In this document: positions 1 to 9,889 of the stretch, piece after piece | Numbering within the stretch: the first letter of the stretch is position 1 | Layout: the number at the start of each line of letters is the position of its first letter | Origin: Nonlabens ulvanivorans | GTDB lineage: Bacteria > Bacteroidota > Bacteroidia > Flavobacteriales > Flavobacteriaceae | DNA length: 64,000 bases | NCBI RefSeq assembly: GCF_000755285.1 | Contig: NZ_BBMK01000007.1 | Coordinates: 107,118 to 171,117 of the forward strand | Reading direction: 5' to 3' | Translations under genes and position numbers: made by a program | Notes under the pieces: generated by a model | What the model saw: only the letters and a program-made list of their open reading frames with translations | Database searches by the model: none | Told to the model about the DNA's origin: nothing

Positions 1-910
1 AAGAAAGTGGAATTTCAACATGTGTCCAAGCCTCTGACACAATAGCTTCTTGTGGTGCAGCACCACCGATCTCATACCAGTATTCAACAACAGCACCATT
101 ATTATCAATGATATAAAATCTAATCTCTGTTGACATGTTATCTGCCCAATAGTCAAATTGTAAGAAGTTGTAAGCGCTTATATCAACAACACCATTTTTA
201 CCTTCTCCATAACCAGCAGCGGCTAGATTAAATTTAAAAGTATTATTTACACCCGAAGTTCCTAAATCTACAATATTAGATTGACCAAAATTATAATCGC
301 GTGTCCATGAGTTAGTATATCCACCTGTATCTGTAAAAATAGATAGAACCTCAGCTGCTGGAGCTGTAGGGTCTGGAGCTGCTGTTGCAGGTATAGGATC
401 AACTGGAATCATAGCTCCATTAGGTCCTGTAATATCATCAATATAATAAGTACCTGTAGCAGTATTACCTGGAGTTGAATCTGTAAAGATTACAATAGTA
501 GGATACTCGTTACCTAAACCAGCTCCAAAATCAATACTTACAGTTTGCCAACCCATCATGTTAGTTGTAAACGTTAATTCAGTTGCTCCTGAAGTTCCAC
601 CTTCAAATTTCAAAAGGTGCGTTCTTAAAGTTGCATCTGGCGCCCATATTCTCATGGTAATAATGTTTGTTGCATCATTAGAAAGATCTACATAGGTATC
701 TAAACCCATAGCTGCACCATCAAAATCTACACCTGCACCAATCATTTCAAGCACTTGATTAGTTGCATCTGTAGGATCTACAACTACGCTTGCTGCGGTT
801 CCATTAAAAGCGCCAAAGTTATTATCCTCTGGTACTTCAAAGTCTAATGGTAATGACTGTGAAAATCCTGCTATTGAAAACAAGAAAAGCAATAAAGTAA
901 TTTTTTTCAT
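1..910 (-). CDS. Secreted carbohydrate-binding-module protein, 3' part outside window
   Basis: The reading frame is open from an ATG at 910 down to the window edge (about 303 codons, no stop), so the C-terminus is missing. It starts with a signal peptide (MKKITLLLFLFSIAGFSQS). Two beta-sandwich modules of the family-4/11 CBM or galactose-binding type follow: roughly residues 20-150, with a typical ending TYYIDDITGP, and 170-300, rich in FDYWADN and WTHVEIPLS segments. A Pro/Ala/Thr linker joins them. No catalytic motif is visible in the part present; a glycosidase domain could lie beyond position 1. The gene has its own promoter region, separated from the upstream GH16 gene by a terminator, with the locus operator 200 bp upstream. 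Inferred role: binding or cleaving beta-glucan at the cell surface or outside the cell. Confidence 0.75.
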   Translation of the reverse strand, partial: MKKITLLLFLFSIAGFSQSLPLDFEVPEDNNFGAFNGTAASVVVDPTDATNQVLEMIGAGVDFDGAAMGLDTYVDLSNDATNIITMRIWAPDATLRTHLLKFEGGTSGATELTFTTNMMGWQTVSIDFGAGLGNEYPTIVIFTDSTPGNTATGTYYIDDITGPNGAMIPVDPIPATAAPDPTAPAAEVLSIFTDTGGYTNSWTRDYNFGQSNIVDLGTSGVNNTFKFNLAAAGYGEGKNGVVDISAYNFLQFDYWADNMSTEIRFYIIDNNGAVVEYWYEIGGAAPQEAIVSEAWTHVEIPLS

Positions 911-1063
911 TTAATTATTTTTTAAAGTTTAATTTGAGTACTTAAATTTAAAACAATAACGATGTAGTTACACTTATTAAGCCTATACAATAAATCATCA
1001 TTAAATAATTTACGAGCAAAAAACAAAACCCGAAAACAAAATATTGATTTTCAATTAGTTAAA

Positions 1064-1082
1064 ATATTTACAACGTTTTCGA
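1064..1082 (-). promoter_or_regulatory. Shared 19-bp element TCGAAAACGTTGTAAATAT
   Basis: On the minus strand this reads TCGAAAACGTTGTAAATAT; the plus strand at 9840-9858 differs at one base out of 19. Both copies lie within about 30-50 bp of the direct-repeat operator. Here it overlaps the palindrome CGTTTTCGAAAACG (1074-1087), which has the look of a LacI-type operator. No LacI-family gene is in the window, so the binding protein is unknown. Confidence 0.45.
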
Positions 1083-1112
1083 AAACGACACTTCATGCTT
1101 TTTAAGTACAAA

Positions 1113-1129
1113 ATGTTGTGGTAATGTTG
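1113..1129 (-). promoter_or_regulatory. Direct-repeat operator of the beta-glucan locus, copy 1
   Basis: The minus strand reads CAACATTACCACAACAT, two CAACAT half-sites with an 11-bp period, preceded by ACT. The same arrangement occurs at 9798-9814 and 25784-25800. It lies about 200 bp upstream of the gene starting at 910. The tandem, same-face spacing suits a dimeric LuxR/HTH-type activator, most simply the sensor encoded at 25829-28612 (inference). Confidence 0.6.
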
Positions 1130-1349
1130 AGTAAAATCAGACTCAATTAGATAACTAAAAACTCACTTTATTTAATAATTAGGTGGAAGAGATCTTATTT
1201 AGATTTTCGTTCACTTTTAAAACTTTTAAATTATATTGTATTAACTATAGATCTGCTCAAAGCGACTAATATTAAATGTCTAAAAAATCATTTGGGTAAA
1301 TAGATTAATTTTTCAGAGTTTAAATACCATTATATTTTAGAACGAGGTC

Positions 1350-1378
1350 AAAAAAAAATGGTTCCCTAAGGAACCATT
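1350..1378 (-). terminator. Rho-independent terminator after GH16 gene
   Basis: Read on the minus strand, the stem TGGTTCC/GGAACCA with a 4-nt loop is followed by a run of eight or nine T. It lies 24 bp after the stop of the GH16 gene and ends the susC operon. Confidence 0.8.
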
Positions 1379-1401
1379 TAGCAACATAAATAATTATCTA
1401 A

Positions 1402-3060
1402 CTACTGATAAACTCTTATGTAATCTACTTCCATAGTACTTTCGACAAACGAAGGGTCTATTACACCACCAAAATCACCACCCATGGCTATATTCATAAT
1501 AAAGAAGAAGTCCTTATCAAATGGCAATGTTGAATCATTTGCAACTTGATGGAATTGTTGATCATCAACAAAAAACTTTATATCTGTAGCTGTCCATTCA
1601 AGCTTGTACACATGAAAATCGGTCGAAACTCCGGTAACGTTTAAATTACCGCCATCAGCATTACCCGCAAAAGCACCAGGATGATGCACTGTACCATAAA
1701 TAACATCTTGATTATTACCAACATGCTCCATAATATCCATTTCACCAGCTGCTGGCCAAGTGTTAGTTTGATAATCTGAACCTAAAGTCCATATTGCTGG
1801 CCATGTACCACCTCCAGTAGGCAGTTTTGCTCTAACTTCTACAGTACCATAGGTAAAGTCATATAGTCCTTCAGACTTTATTCTCGCAGATGTATAATTT
1901 GAACCATTAAAATTTTCTGCTTTTGCTGTAATTTTTAAAACACCATTTTCAACTTTTACATTATCGACTCTATCCGTATAAGTTTGTGACTCGTTATTTC
2001 CCCCCCATCCATTGGTTCCAGCACCAAGATCATAAGTCCAGTTTGCTGGATCTGGAGCACCATCAACATCAAACTCATCTGACCAAACTAAAGAACCGGT
2101 AGTACCGCCACTTGCCGCATTAGGATCATCTGTAGAGAATATATGATACCAGGCGAGGTCACCATTCATAATAGAACGTACAACTAACCTGTTCTCAGAA
2201 ATTTCAAGAATATCATATAACGATGAATTTATGTAATAACTCATAAAACCATCTCCACTAAACTGCATTGATGTACCTCTTTTTTCATCTTCCGGTACAA
2301 TTGAATCAGAAGGTAGGAAAGTAACATTTTTAATGCCTGAGGTATCGTAAGCATAACAGTAATCAAACCCATTAGAACCACCTGCAACACCTTCAAATGA
2401 ACCATTAAAATAGGTCTCTCCACCATTCAACAATTCATAAGTTACATTATCTCCATTTTGAGTAAAAACTAACTGATCCATGTAAAGACACATACTTTCT
2501 GGTGCGCCATTCTTCTCAAATGGTGTAGCACTGTAAAATGCTGGGAAATTATTTTCTCCAGGATTAGCTGCATTTGGATCATTAGGACCTACTCCTAAAT
2601 GTCCAGGCTCTGCAGCTGCCCAATACCATGTTTTAGATAAACCATCACCACCGGTTAAAAAGGTTTTTGCTTCTGCATCATTAAATGCACTAAACACTTC
2701 TACTAAAACAACTTTGGAAGTTGAAAGTCCACCAGTACCAGTCGCTATTACGGTAACACTATAAGTACTTACTCCTGGTTCAACAAATTGATGTGTAATT
2801 GTACCATCATAAGCTGATCCCGTGCGCATGTCGCCAAAATCATAAGTAAAGTTAATCGCATTATCTGCTGTTGCCGTAAAATCTACTTTACCACTACCAT
2901 CCCCCCCAAAAGGATTCATCGCATCCTGGCCTTGCACAATAAAACTAACTTCAAGATTAGTAGGTGCTGTAATATCTCCAAATTGCAAATCATCTTCCTG
3001 ACATGATAAAACTAACAGACTTAGAAAGGCGAAAAAATATGCTTTATTAATAAGTTTCAT
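1402..3060 (-). CDS. GH16 endo-beta-1,3-glucanase (laminarinase-like) lipoprotein with PKD domain
   Basis: A 552-residue lipoprotein with a signal peptide ending at the lipobox LLVLSC. Residues about 35-125 form a PKD domain (NAINFTYDFGD). A middle domain of unknown fold spans roughly 130-320. The C-terminal 230 residues are a GH16 catalytic domain opening with LVWSDEFDVDGAPDPANW and carrying the diagnostic E-x-D-x-x-E motif in GEMDIMEHVG (nucleophile and acid/base glutamates). The close ends MEVDYIRVYQ, as usual in GH16. Family knowledge points to endo-hydrolysis of beta-1,3-glucan at the outer cell surface. It is the last gene of the susC-susD operon, 10 bp after the glycan-binding protein gene, and a terminator follows. 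Confidence 0.9.
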   Translation of the reverse strand: MKLINKAYFFAFLSLLVLSCQEDDLQFGDITAPTNLEVSFIVQGQDAMNPFGGDGSGKVDFTATADNAINFTYDFGDMRTGSAYDGTITHQFVEPGVSTYSVTVIATGTGGLSTSKVVLVEVFSAFNDAEAKTFLTGGDGLSKTWYWAAAEPGHLGVGPNDPNAANPGENNFPAFYSATPFEKNGAPESMCLYMDQLVFTQNGDNVTYELLNGGETYFNGSFEGVAGGSNGFDYCYAYDTSGIKNVTFLPSDSIVPEDEKRGTSMQFSGDGFMSYYINSSLYDILEISENRLVVRSIMNGDLAWYHIFSTDDPNAASGGTTGSLVWSDEFDVDGAPDPANWTYDLGAGTNGWGGNNESQTYTDRVDNVKVENGVLKITAKAENFNGSNYTSARIKSEGLYDFTYGTVEVRAKLPTGGGTWPAIWTLGSDYQTNTWPAAGEMDIMEHVGNNQDVIYGTVHHPGAFAGNADGGNLNVTGVSTDFHVYKLEWTATDIKFFVDDQQFHQVANDSTLPFDKDFFFIMNIAMGGDFGGVIDPSFVESTMEVDYIRVYQ

Positions 3061-3070
3061 AATGCGTTTA

Positions 3071-5104
3071 TTAATTTGTTAATTCAATTTCGTCAAAGTA
3101 GTAATCAGCTCCAGTTCCAGCGTTTCCAAAATCGAAGAACACGACTATTTTTTGATAATCATTTGAGCTGTTTATTCCAGTGAAGTCAAAAGTTAATTCC
3201 TCCCAGCCATTTGCTACCGTATTAGTAACGTCAACCTCTACATTGATATTAGAATCTGCAGAGTTCTCTAATTTCATTTTCACAACGATACCAGATTGAG
3301 GAGACCAAGTCTTTAATTTGATTTTTTGTAAACTCGTAAAATCAATAGGAGCATCTAATTCAATGAACGAACCTGCCCAGACTTGTGAACCTGAAGATTT
3401 ATTAAGGTTTGCCACCATAGCTGTTGTATTTGCTCCAGTTGCATCCGGATTTGCTATTACTGACGTAGCTGCACCACCAAAGTCAGTGAAACTATAATTA
3501 AGTGTAGCGTCTTCAAAAGTTACTGGTAATTCTAAAGCTGCCATCCCATCAGTTAAGGCGATATCATCAAAATAGTAGTCAGCACCAGTACCTGCATTAC
3601 CAAAATCAAAAAACACGACTACACGCTGGTAGTTATTAGCATTAGTAACTCCTGTAAAATCGAATGTAAGCTCTTCCCATGCATTTGCAACTGTATTGAT
3701 AACATCTACCTCTACATTAATATTAGGATCTGCTAGATTTTCCAATTTCATTTTTACAGTGATACCTGATTGAGGCGACCATGTTTTTATATTAATCATT
3801 TGCATTGATGAGAAATCAATAGGGTTATCCAATTCAATGAATGATCCTGCCCACACTTGTGATCCATTTGACTTATTGAGGTTTCCTACCATAGACGAAG
3901 TGTTTAATCCTGAAACATCTGGATTAGACGCTACTGATGTATTGGCACCACCAAAGTTGTCAAAACTATAAGTAAGCACATTAGACTCAAAATCTAATGG
4001 TAATTCAAGAGCAATAGGGCTTTGGTCTGTTAATTCGATGTTATCAAAATAGAATGTATCTGCATTACCGGCATTCCCAAAATCATAAAATACAATGACC
4101 TTTTGATATTGCTGAGTAAGATCTGCAGCAGAAAAATCAAAAATTAAAGTCTCCCATGAGCTCGCAGCTGCTGTAGGCACATCAAGTTCTGTACTGATAT
4201 TTGAATCTAAAGTATTTTCTAATTTCATCTTCACAATAGCGCCTGCTGGCAAAGGTGACCATGAATCTAATTTTATCTTTTGAAGCGTAGTAAAGTCTAT
4301 TGCTTCATCTAGTTCTATAACAGTCCCAGCAAAAACTTGCGCTCCAGCTGTCTTTGTAGTTTCAGCTACAAAAGCACTACTGTTACCTGTAGGGTCTGGA
4401 TTAGCAACTTTCGCGGAAGCAGCTCCACCAAAATCAACAAAACTATAAGCTAGTGTCGCAGATTCAAAATCGATAGGTAGTAAAAATGGATCGATAATAG
4501 ATACGGTCTCAGTTCCCATAGTTGTAGCAACACCACCACTAAATGCAGTAACCGTTACTATATAATCACCTGTTGAAGTGTACACGTATCCTGTCTCGCC
4601 ACCTGTGGCAAGGCTTTGTGCAGGTAAAGTCGGGTCTTCACCAAATGTTACTTCAAACATGGTTGCAAAATCTGCTGTAGCCGATACTACTATTCCAAAA
4701 CTAGAATTAGGATCATCGATAATATCAATAACTAGGTTTTCTGGTGCTCTGAATGAGACCATTAGATCTTTAGTTACTTCAGATATTTTACCATTTAATG
4801 AAGTAGCTACCAGTCGAATCGGGTAGTTACCTTCAGTGTAAATGCGCTCAGCACTTTCGCCAGGAAGTAATTCTATGGACTCATCTGTTCCATCACCATA
4901 ATACAGTTCAAAAAAAGCAGCTCCAGAAGCAGATGGTGTCATCGATACCATTCCACTGTTATCTTGAAGAATATTGAATGTTATATCTAGCTCTTGAGGT
5001 GCAATTAAGTTTTGTACTTGACCTGTAAGGTCATCCTCTACACAGCTAACTACAGCCATGAAAGTTATTAGTAAAACACTTAAAAAATAGAATGTCTTTT
5101 TCAT
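3071..5104 (-). CDS. Surface glycan-binding lipoprotein with PKD domains and three tandem CBM-like repeats
   Basis: The start is placed at the ATG at 5104 (MKKTFYFLSVLL), which gives a lipoprotein signal peptide with lipobox AVVSC; an ATG 20 codons upstream lies inside the preceding susD gene. Two PKD-like domains occupy roughly residues 30-205. Three near-identical modules of about 150 residues follow, each starting like LPxDFESxxLxYSFxDFGGA and ending YYFDDIxLTD. They resemble the CBM4/CBM11 jelly-roll fold. There is no catalytic motif. Its place straight after susD matches the surface glycan-binding protein slot of such loci. Inferred role: capture of beta-glucan at the outer membrane. Confidence 0.85.
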   Translation of the reverse strand: MKKTFYFLSVLLITFMAVVSCVEDDLTGQVQNLIAPQELDITFNILQDNSGMVSMTPSASGAAFFELYYGDGTDESIELLPGESAERIYTEGNYPIRLVATSLNGKISEVTKDLMVSFRAPENLVIDIIDDPNSSFGIVVSATADFATMFEVTFGEDPTLPAQSLATGGETGYVYTSTGDYIVTVTAFSGGVATTMGTETVSIIDPFLLPIDFESATLAYSFVDFGGAASAKVANPDPTGNSSAFVAETTKTAGAQVFAGTVIELDEAIDFTTLQKIKLDSWSPLPAGAIVKMKLENTLDSNISTELDVPTAAASSWETLIFDFSAADLTQQYQKVIVFYDFGNAGNADTFYFDNIELTDQSPIALELPLDFESNVLTYSFDNFGGANTSVASNPDVSGLNTSSMVGNLNKSNGSQVWAGSFIELDNPIDFSSMQMINIKTWSPQSGITVKMKLENLADPNINVEVDVINTVANAWEELTFDFTGVTNANNYQRVVVFFDFGNAGTGADYYFDDIALTDGMAALELPVTFEDATLNYSFTDFGGAATSVIANPDATGANTTAMVANLNKSSGSQVWAGSFIELDAPIDFTSLQKIKLKTWSPQSGIVVKMKLENSADSNINVEVDVTNTVANGWEELTFDFTGINSSNDYQKIVVFFDFGNAGTGADYYFDEIELTN

Positions 5105-5114
5105 GTTGATATGA

Positions 5115-6574
5115 TTAATAGTTAGGGTTTTGGTCCCATCGATTGCCCGATAATATAATTTCATCTATAGGAATAGGAAACACTTCATTCTTGCCAGTTA
5201 TAAAGCCATTAATTTCAGTTGCTGCTCTACCAGTGCGCACTAAATCAAAGAAATGATGACCTTCACCAACTAACTCTACTCTGCGTTCATGATAAATAGC
5301 ATCTGTCAATGCCGCACCAGTTGCAGTAACTAACGGCATCATAGCTCGCATTCTAACCTCATTGAGGTAATCCCTAGCAATATCATCTCCTAGGTTACCA
5401 CGGTTATATGCCTCGGCTGCCATTAGGTATACATCTGCAAATCTGATGACTCTATAATTGTTAGGATTAGTAAGGTTTTGATCACCTGTATTTAAATCAC
5501 CTTGTCTTGCTATATATTTTCTGTTATAATATCCTGTATGCTCAAATCCGGTATTGAAGGTAGCACCATTTGCTGCAGACCAAGCATCAATATCTAATAA
5601 GGCGACTGGTAATCTAAGATCATTAGGCTCAAACTCATCGTAAACATCTTGAGTAGGTAAATTAAAACTAAAGCCAGAGTCGAACACCGGACCTGTATAG
5701 TTACGTATACCGTTGAAACCGACAGCAACGTTCCCTTCACTACACTGCAGACAACCAAATCCTGCTCCTTCTACATCTGTATACTGTACTTCAAAGACAG
5801 ATTCAATGTTGTTCTCATTATCATTTTCAAAGATGGTATCGTAGTCATCAACAAGGTCATACGGTCCCATGGTAATTACATCATCTAGGACGCTAGCAGC
5901 ATCTCCAAATTTATTTTGATATAGATAAACCTTACCTAATAACGCTTGAGCTGCACCTTTAGTAACTCTACCAGTTTCTGTTGTGGTATAATTTAGGTTA
6001 TCTGCTGCAAAAATAAGATCCAATTCTATTTGCGTGTATACGTCTGCTTTGGGAGTTCTATCAATTTCAAATTGATCTCCAAATAATATTCTTTTATCTA
6101 CAACTAACGGTACATCACCAAAGAACTTCACTAATTCAAAATAATAATAAGCTCTAAGGAATCTGGTTTCAGCTAACACTTGTTGCTTTTCTGGAAAGTC
6201 AATTTTATCTTGAAATTCCATTATATAATTAGCTCGATTAACGCCAGCGTACATCCATCCCCCCCAAATATCTTTAAGTTGATCATTTACAGGTGTGTGC
6301 GTCATATCATCGATTTGCTGTATTCCGATTACATCTGTCGCGCTTTCTCCACCAGCGACGGTATTATTAGAAGCTATCTCGCCCAGCATCACATTCATAT
6401 AGGTACTTTGCAATAAATCATAAGCACCTATTAAAGCACTTTGATAATCTTCTGGAGTGTTGAAAAAGTCTTCAGAGTTTGCATCTCTACTTGCTACATC
6501 TACATAGTCATCGGTACAGCTGTTAATAACAACTGCAACACTCAAAATAAGAAATAGGTTTATTATTTTTTCAT
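5115..6574 (-). CDS. SusD/RagB-family outer-membrane nutrient-binding lipoprotein
   Basis: About 486 residues with typical SusD blocks: a lipobox at INSC, the TPR-like helical region with AETRFLRAYYYFELVKFFGD, and the C-terminal GNRWDQNPNY that ends most SusD proteins. It acts as the lid of the SusCD import complex. The downstream frame starts without a full signal peptide. An ATG at 6574 supplies it (MKKIINLFLILS) if the A-run near 6566-6571 has one more base, so the gene is read as starting at 6574 with a one-base deletion. It lies 10 bp downstream of susC. The tract encoding DIWGGW is a G7 run. Confidence 0.92.
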
Positions 6575-6584
6575 AATGATGAGA

Positions 6585-9500
6585 TTAAAATTTAACATTA
6601 ACACCTGCTAGAAATGTACGTGGCACTGGATAGAATCCATAATCAATACCACCACCGATAGGTGCACCATCTGATGCAGATGGATCAAAGCCTCTATATT
6701 TAGTAAGCGTGAATAAATTATTAACAGAGACATAAAATCTCATATCTTTAATTTTAAGTGTATCAAGTTTAGCATCTGTAATGGTATAACCGACTTGCAT
6801 ATTTTGAGCTCTTAAAAAAGAACCATCCTCTACATAAAAATCAGAAAAAACTTGATTTGCAGTGGCTCCAGTAGTAACTCTAGGTGTAGAATTGCTTGTT
6901 CCTGGACCTGTCCAACGATCTAAATAATTGGTCGTAAGGTTTGTTAAGTTTTGATTACGCTCATAATTACGAACTACATCATTTCCTATAGAAGCATATA
7001 GATAAGTCTGCACATCCCAATTCTTGTAATTTACAGATAAGTTTAATCCCATAGTTACATCTGGAATAGGGTTTCCTAAATCTGTTCTATCTTCTAAGTT
7101 AATAACACCGTCTTCATTAATATCTACATATCTAATATCACCAGGTTGAGCGTTTGCGCCCAAGGCTAGTTGAGAAGGATGTGAAGCTACTTCATTTGCA
7201 GTTTGAAAAATACCGCTACTACGATAACCATAGAAATATCCAATAGGTTTGCCAACTTCCATTCTAGATGGTGCTGGTTGCCCTACACCAAAAGATCCTC
7301 CTTCTAAAAACCCTACTGAGTTATTAACTTTAAGTACTTCATTTTTCAATGTTGCAAAGTTGTAACTCGCTGTAAATGATAAATTATCATTAATCTTATC
7401 TTTATAACTGATAGCAAACTCTAATCCTCTGTTTTCTATATCACCACCATTTATAACTGGTGCGCTTGACCCAGGAGCAGTAACACCTAAGGTACCAGAA
7501 ACTACTGGCACTAACAGTAAATCCTCAGTTCGTCTTGTATAATAATCAATCGTTACGTTTAATTTATAGTCTAAAAACTCAGCTTCCAACCCGATATCTG
7601 CTGTGTACTGTTCTTCCCATTTGATTTCAGGATTAGATATCGCTCCAATTGCTGTTCCAAAGATTAAGTTATCACCTATTACGTAAGCTCCTTCTCCATT
7701 AAGCAAAGAGATAAATCTATAATCAGGTATCCTATCGTTACCGATGATACCATAAGATCCTCTTAATTTCAAGAAATTTATGGATTTAGACTCCTCAAGA
7801 AAACTTTCCTTACTAAGCACCCAACCAGCAGATGCTGATGGAAAAATTCCAAACTTATTTTCAGGACCAAATTTTGTAGATCCATCACGTCTTATAACAC
7901 CAGAGAACAAATACTTCCCATCATAATCATATTGTACTCTAGCAAAATGTGATAATAATCTTGCATCATACTCATCACCACCATTTTGAAAATTATCGAC
8001 TATGTCAGATGCATTCTGTCTATTAGCATTTGAAAAACTATTATCTGGAATATCAAAACCTGTTAAACCATTAAACTTCCCAGTAGTTCTAAATGCAGAC
8101 ATACCTAAAGTCGCATTTAAGTTGTGCGCTTGCGCGAAAGTGTGCTTATAATTAATGAACGCATCATAAGTGTAATCCCTAAAGTAATTACTGTATTCTC
8201 CATAAACATTACGAGTTAAGTTAAATACTTTACCTGAACCATAGTCTGCCTCTGGTGCAAAATTATCGCCATAAGCTTCGGCATAATTAAATTGGATTCG
8301 GGTTTCAACGGTGAAGTCATCCCAAAACTTATAATTCAGTCCAAAATTTCCGCTAATTTTATCTACTTTGTTAGAATTGAATGTGTTCTCCAATTGATGT
8401 ACAGGATTAATAACCTCATTCCCTAAGCCTTCCGCAAGAGTAAAATCTCCATTTGTATCCCTAACCGCAAAAGTAGGAGCATTATTGACCGCATTGAATA
8501 AAACACTACCTAGACCAGTTTCGGATATCGTACTACGGGAAGTACCTGTGTAGAACAATCCAGTTTTCACCTTTAAATTGCTTAAAAGATCATAATCAAA
8601 ATTGAATCTTAAAGTAGAACGGGTAAAATTACTTTTTCCTGCTCCTACAATACCATCTTGAGTAAGTAAAGCAGCGCCAAAAGCATAGGCAGCCTTTTCA
8701 GTTCCACCTCTTAGTCCTATATTATTATTAAAAATTGGTGCATTACTAAAAACTTCACCTTGCCAATCTGTATCATTTAAACCAACGATGGTAGAAAATG
8801 GCGGTGTTTCACCATTATTTGCAAATGCTTCATTTACTAATAAAGCATATTCTTTTGAATTTAAAGTTGGTAATTTTCTAGTTGTTTGTTGAAAACCGAC
8901 AAAAGCATCATATTCATATTGTAATTTTTGATTTTTACGGCCACCTTTAGTTGTAATTAAAATAACACCATTTGCCGCACGCACGCCATATATACCAGCT
9001 GTCGCATCTTTTAAAACGGTATAACTTTCAATATCACCAGGATTAATTACACTCAAGTCCTCAACTACATTTCCATCTACTAATATTAAAGGTCTATTAT
9101 CACCATTTGTAGAAATACCTCTAATTCTAATATTAGAAGCAGCTCCAGGAGAACCAGATGTAGATGTTACATTGACACCAGCTACCTGACCTTGTAATGC
9201 CTGTTCGATTCGAGTAGGTTTTAAGCTCTCTATAGTTTCTGCATTAACTACAGTTATTGCACCAGTGATTTCCCTTTTAGCCTGTGTACCATATCCAACA
9301 ACAATAATTTGATCTAATGATGCTACATCTTCCTCTAAGACCACTCTTAAGTTAGTACTGACAGGAACTTCTTTAGTAAGATAACCTAGGTAAGATATAA
9401 TCAATATATCTGATGAAGTAGCAATAACATTGAATTTCCCATCAAGATCTGTGGTGGTTCCAACATTAGTTCCTTTAACAATAATTGAAGCACCTAACAA

Positions 9501-9608
9501 TGGTTCTTGATTTGATCCATCTATTACCACTCCAGAAAATTGAGATTGCTGTGCAAATCCCATTAACGAAAACGTTGTAATAAGAAGAAAGAAAAAGTAT
9601 TTGTTCAT
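6585..9608 (-). CDS. SusC/RagA-family TonB-linked outer-membrane transporter
   Basis: A 1007-residue protein, normal for the family, and intact. It has a signal peptide (to FAQ), a carboxypeptidase-regulatory-like domain at about 24-105 (GVVIDGSNQEPLLGASIIVK), a plug domain at about 115-225 (RIRGISTNGDNRPLILVDG, GVILITTKGG), then a 22-strand beta-barrel ending in FLAGVNVKF. With SusD it imports oligosaccharides in a TonB-dependent way; the neighbouring enzymes suggest beta-1,3-glucan oligosaccharides. It is the first gene of its operon, with the CAACAT direct repeat about 190 bp upstream. A degenerate copy of the genome-wide palindrome lies in the coding region near 8126-8141. Confidence 0.95.
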   Translation of the reverse strand: MNKYFFFLLITTFSLMGFAQQSQFSGVVIDGSNQEPLLGASIIVKGTNVGTTTDLDGKFNVIATSSDILIISYLGYLTKEVPVSTNLRVVLEEDVASLDQIIVVGYGTQAKREITGAITVVNAETIESLKPTRIEQALQGQVAGVNVTSTSGSPGAASNIRIRGISTNGDNRPLILVDGNVVEDLSVINPGDIESYTVLKDATAGIYGVRAANGVILITTKGGRKNQKLQYEYDAFVGFQQTTRKLPTLNSKEYALLVNEAFANNGETPPFSTIVGLNDTDWQGEVFSNAPIFNNNIGLRGGTEKAAYAFGAALLTQDGIVGAGKSNFTRSTLRFNFDYDLLSNLKVKTGLFYTGTSRSTISETGLGSVLFNAVNNAPTFAVRDTNGDFTLAEGLGNEVINPVHQLENTFNSNKVDKISGNFGLNYKFWDDFTVETRIQFNYAEAYGDNFAPEADYGSGKVFNLTRNVYGEYSNYFRDYTYDAFINYKHTFAQAHNLNATLGMSAFRTTGKFNGLTGFDIPDNSFSNANRQNASDIVDNFQNGGDEYDARLLSHFARVQYDYDGKYLFSGVIRRDGSTKFGPENKFGIFPSASAGWVLSKESFLEESKSINFLKLRGSYGIIGNDRIPDYRFISLLNGEGAYVIGDNLIFGTAIGAISNPEIKWEEQYTADIGLEAEFLDYKLNVTIDYYTRRTEDLLLVPVVSGTLGVTAPGSSAPVINGGDIENRGLEFAISYKDKINDNLSFTASYNFATLKNEVLKVNNSVGFLEGGSFGVGQPAPSRMEVGKPIGYFYGYRSSGIFQTANEVASHPSQLALGANAQPGDIRYVDINEDGVINLEDRTDLGNPIPDVTMGLNLSVNYKNWDVQTYLYASIGNDVVRNYERNQNLTNLTTNYLDRWTGPGTSNSTPRVTTGATANQVFSDFYVEDGSFLRAQNMQVGYTITDAKLDTLKIKDMRFYVSVNNLFTLTKYRGFDPSASDGAPIGGGIDYGFYPVPRTFLAGVNVKF
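8126..8141. repeat. Degenerate copy of the 16-bp palindrome
   Basis: Reads CGCTTGCGCGAAAGTG, two changes from the consensus CGCTTTCGCGAAAGCG. It lies inside susC, where it encodes F-A-Q-A in the barrel. It could be a decayed copy or chance similarity. Confidence 0.35.
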
Positions 9609-9797
9609 CCTTTTAAAATTTGGTTGGTTAAAATTAATGTGAAGTTTATGTTAATTAAAATTATTAGCGCTACATCATCTCAACATAATGAGAATCATCA
9701 ATAATATCCCACCGTTCATTCATAAGTAACACATTATCAATAAATAAAATTTAATTTTATTTATAAAAAATTAAATTAAAAAAAAATAAATGAAGTT

Positions 9798-9814
9798 ATG
9801 TTGTGGCAATGTTG
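9798..9814 (-). promoter_or_regulatory. Direct-repeat operator of the beta-glucan locus, copy 2 (susC)
   Basis: The minus strand reads CAACATTGCCACAACAT, two CAACAT half-sites at an 11-bp period. It lies about 190 bp upstream of the susC start, in a 281-bp gap with no ORF. Confidence 0.6.
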
Positions 9815-9839
9815 TAGTTAATTTATTGAATTGTAGTAA

Positions 9840-9858
9840 TCGAAAACGTTGTAGATAT
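9840..9858 (+). promoter_or_regulatory. Shared 19-bp element TCGAAAACGTTGTAGATAT
   Basis: Matches 18 of 19 bases of the element at 1064-1082, in the opposite orientation, and lies 26 bp from the direct-repeat operator. This makes a second shared regulatory site for two operons of the locus plausible. The binding factor is unknown. Confidence 0.45.
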
Positions 9859-9889
9859 CCTAATTAAATGCTCAACATTCATTTTATTC

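Larger units (their letters stand above)
911..1349. other. Regulatory intergenic region
   Basis: No ORF with coding character is visible in this 440-bp AT-rich stretch. It holds the direct-repeat operator at 1113-1129 and a 19-bp element at 1064-1082 that is also found upstream of susC. A perfect palindrome, CGTTTTCGAAAACG, lies at 1074-1087 and overlaps that element. It presumably carries the promoter of the minus-strand gene starting at 910. Confidence 0.6.

Noticed and set aside
4413..4428. Further palindrome copy (ACTTTCGCGGAAGC)
   Set aside because: It has several changes including one in the centre and no symmetric flanks; chance similarity is as likely.
3071..4480. Long internal DNA repeats suggestive of a CRISPR-like or satellite array
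   Set aside because: They are three tandem 150-residue CBM-like modules of one protein; the repeats are in frame, diverged and about 450 bp long.
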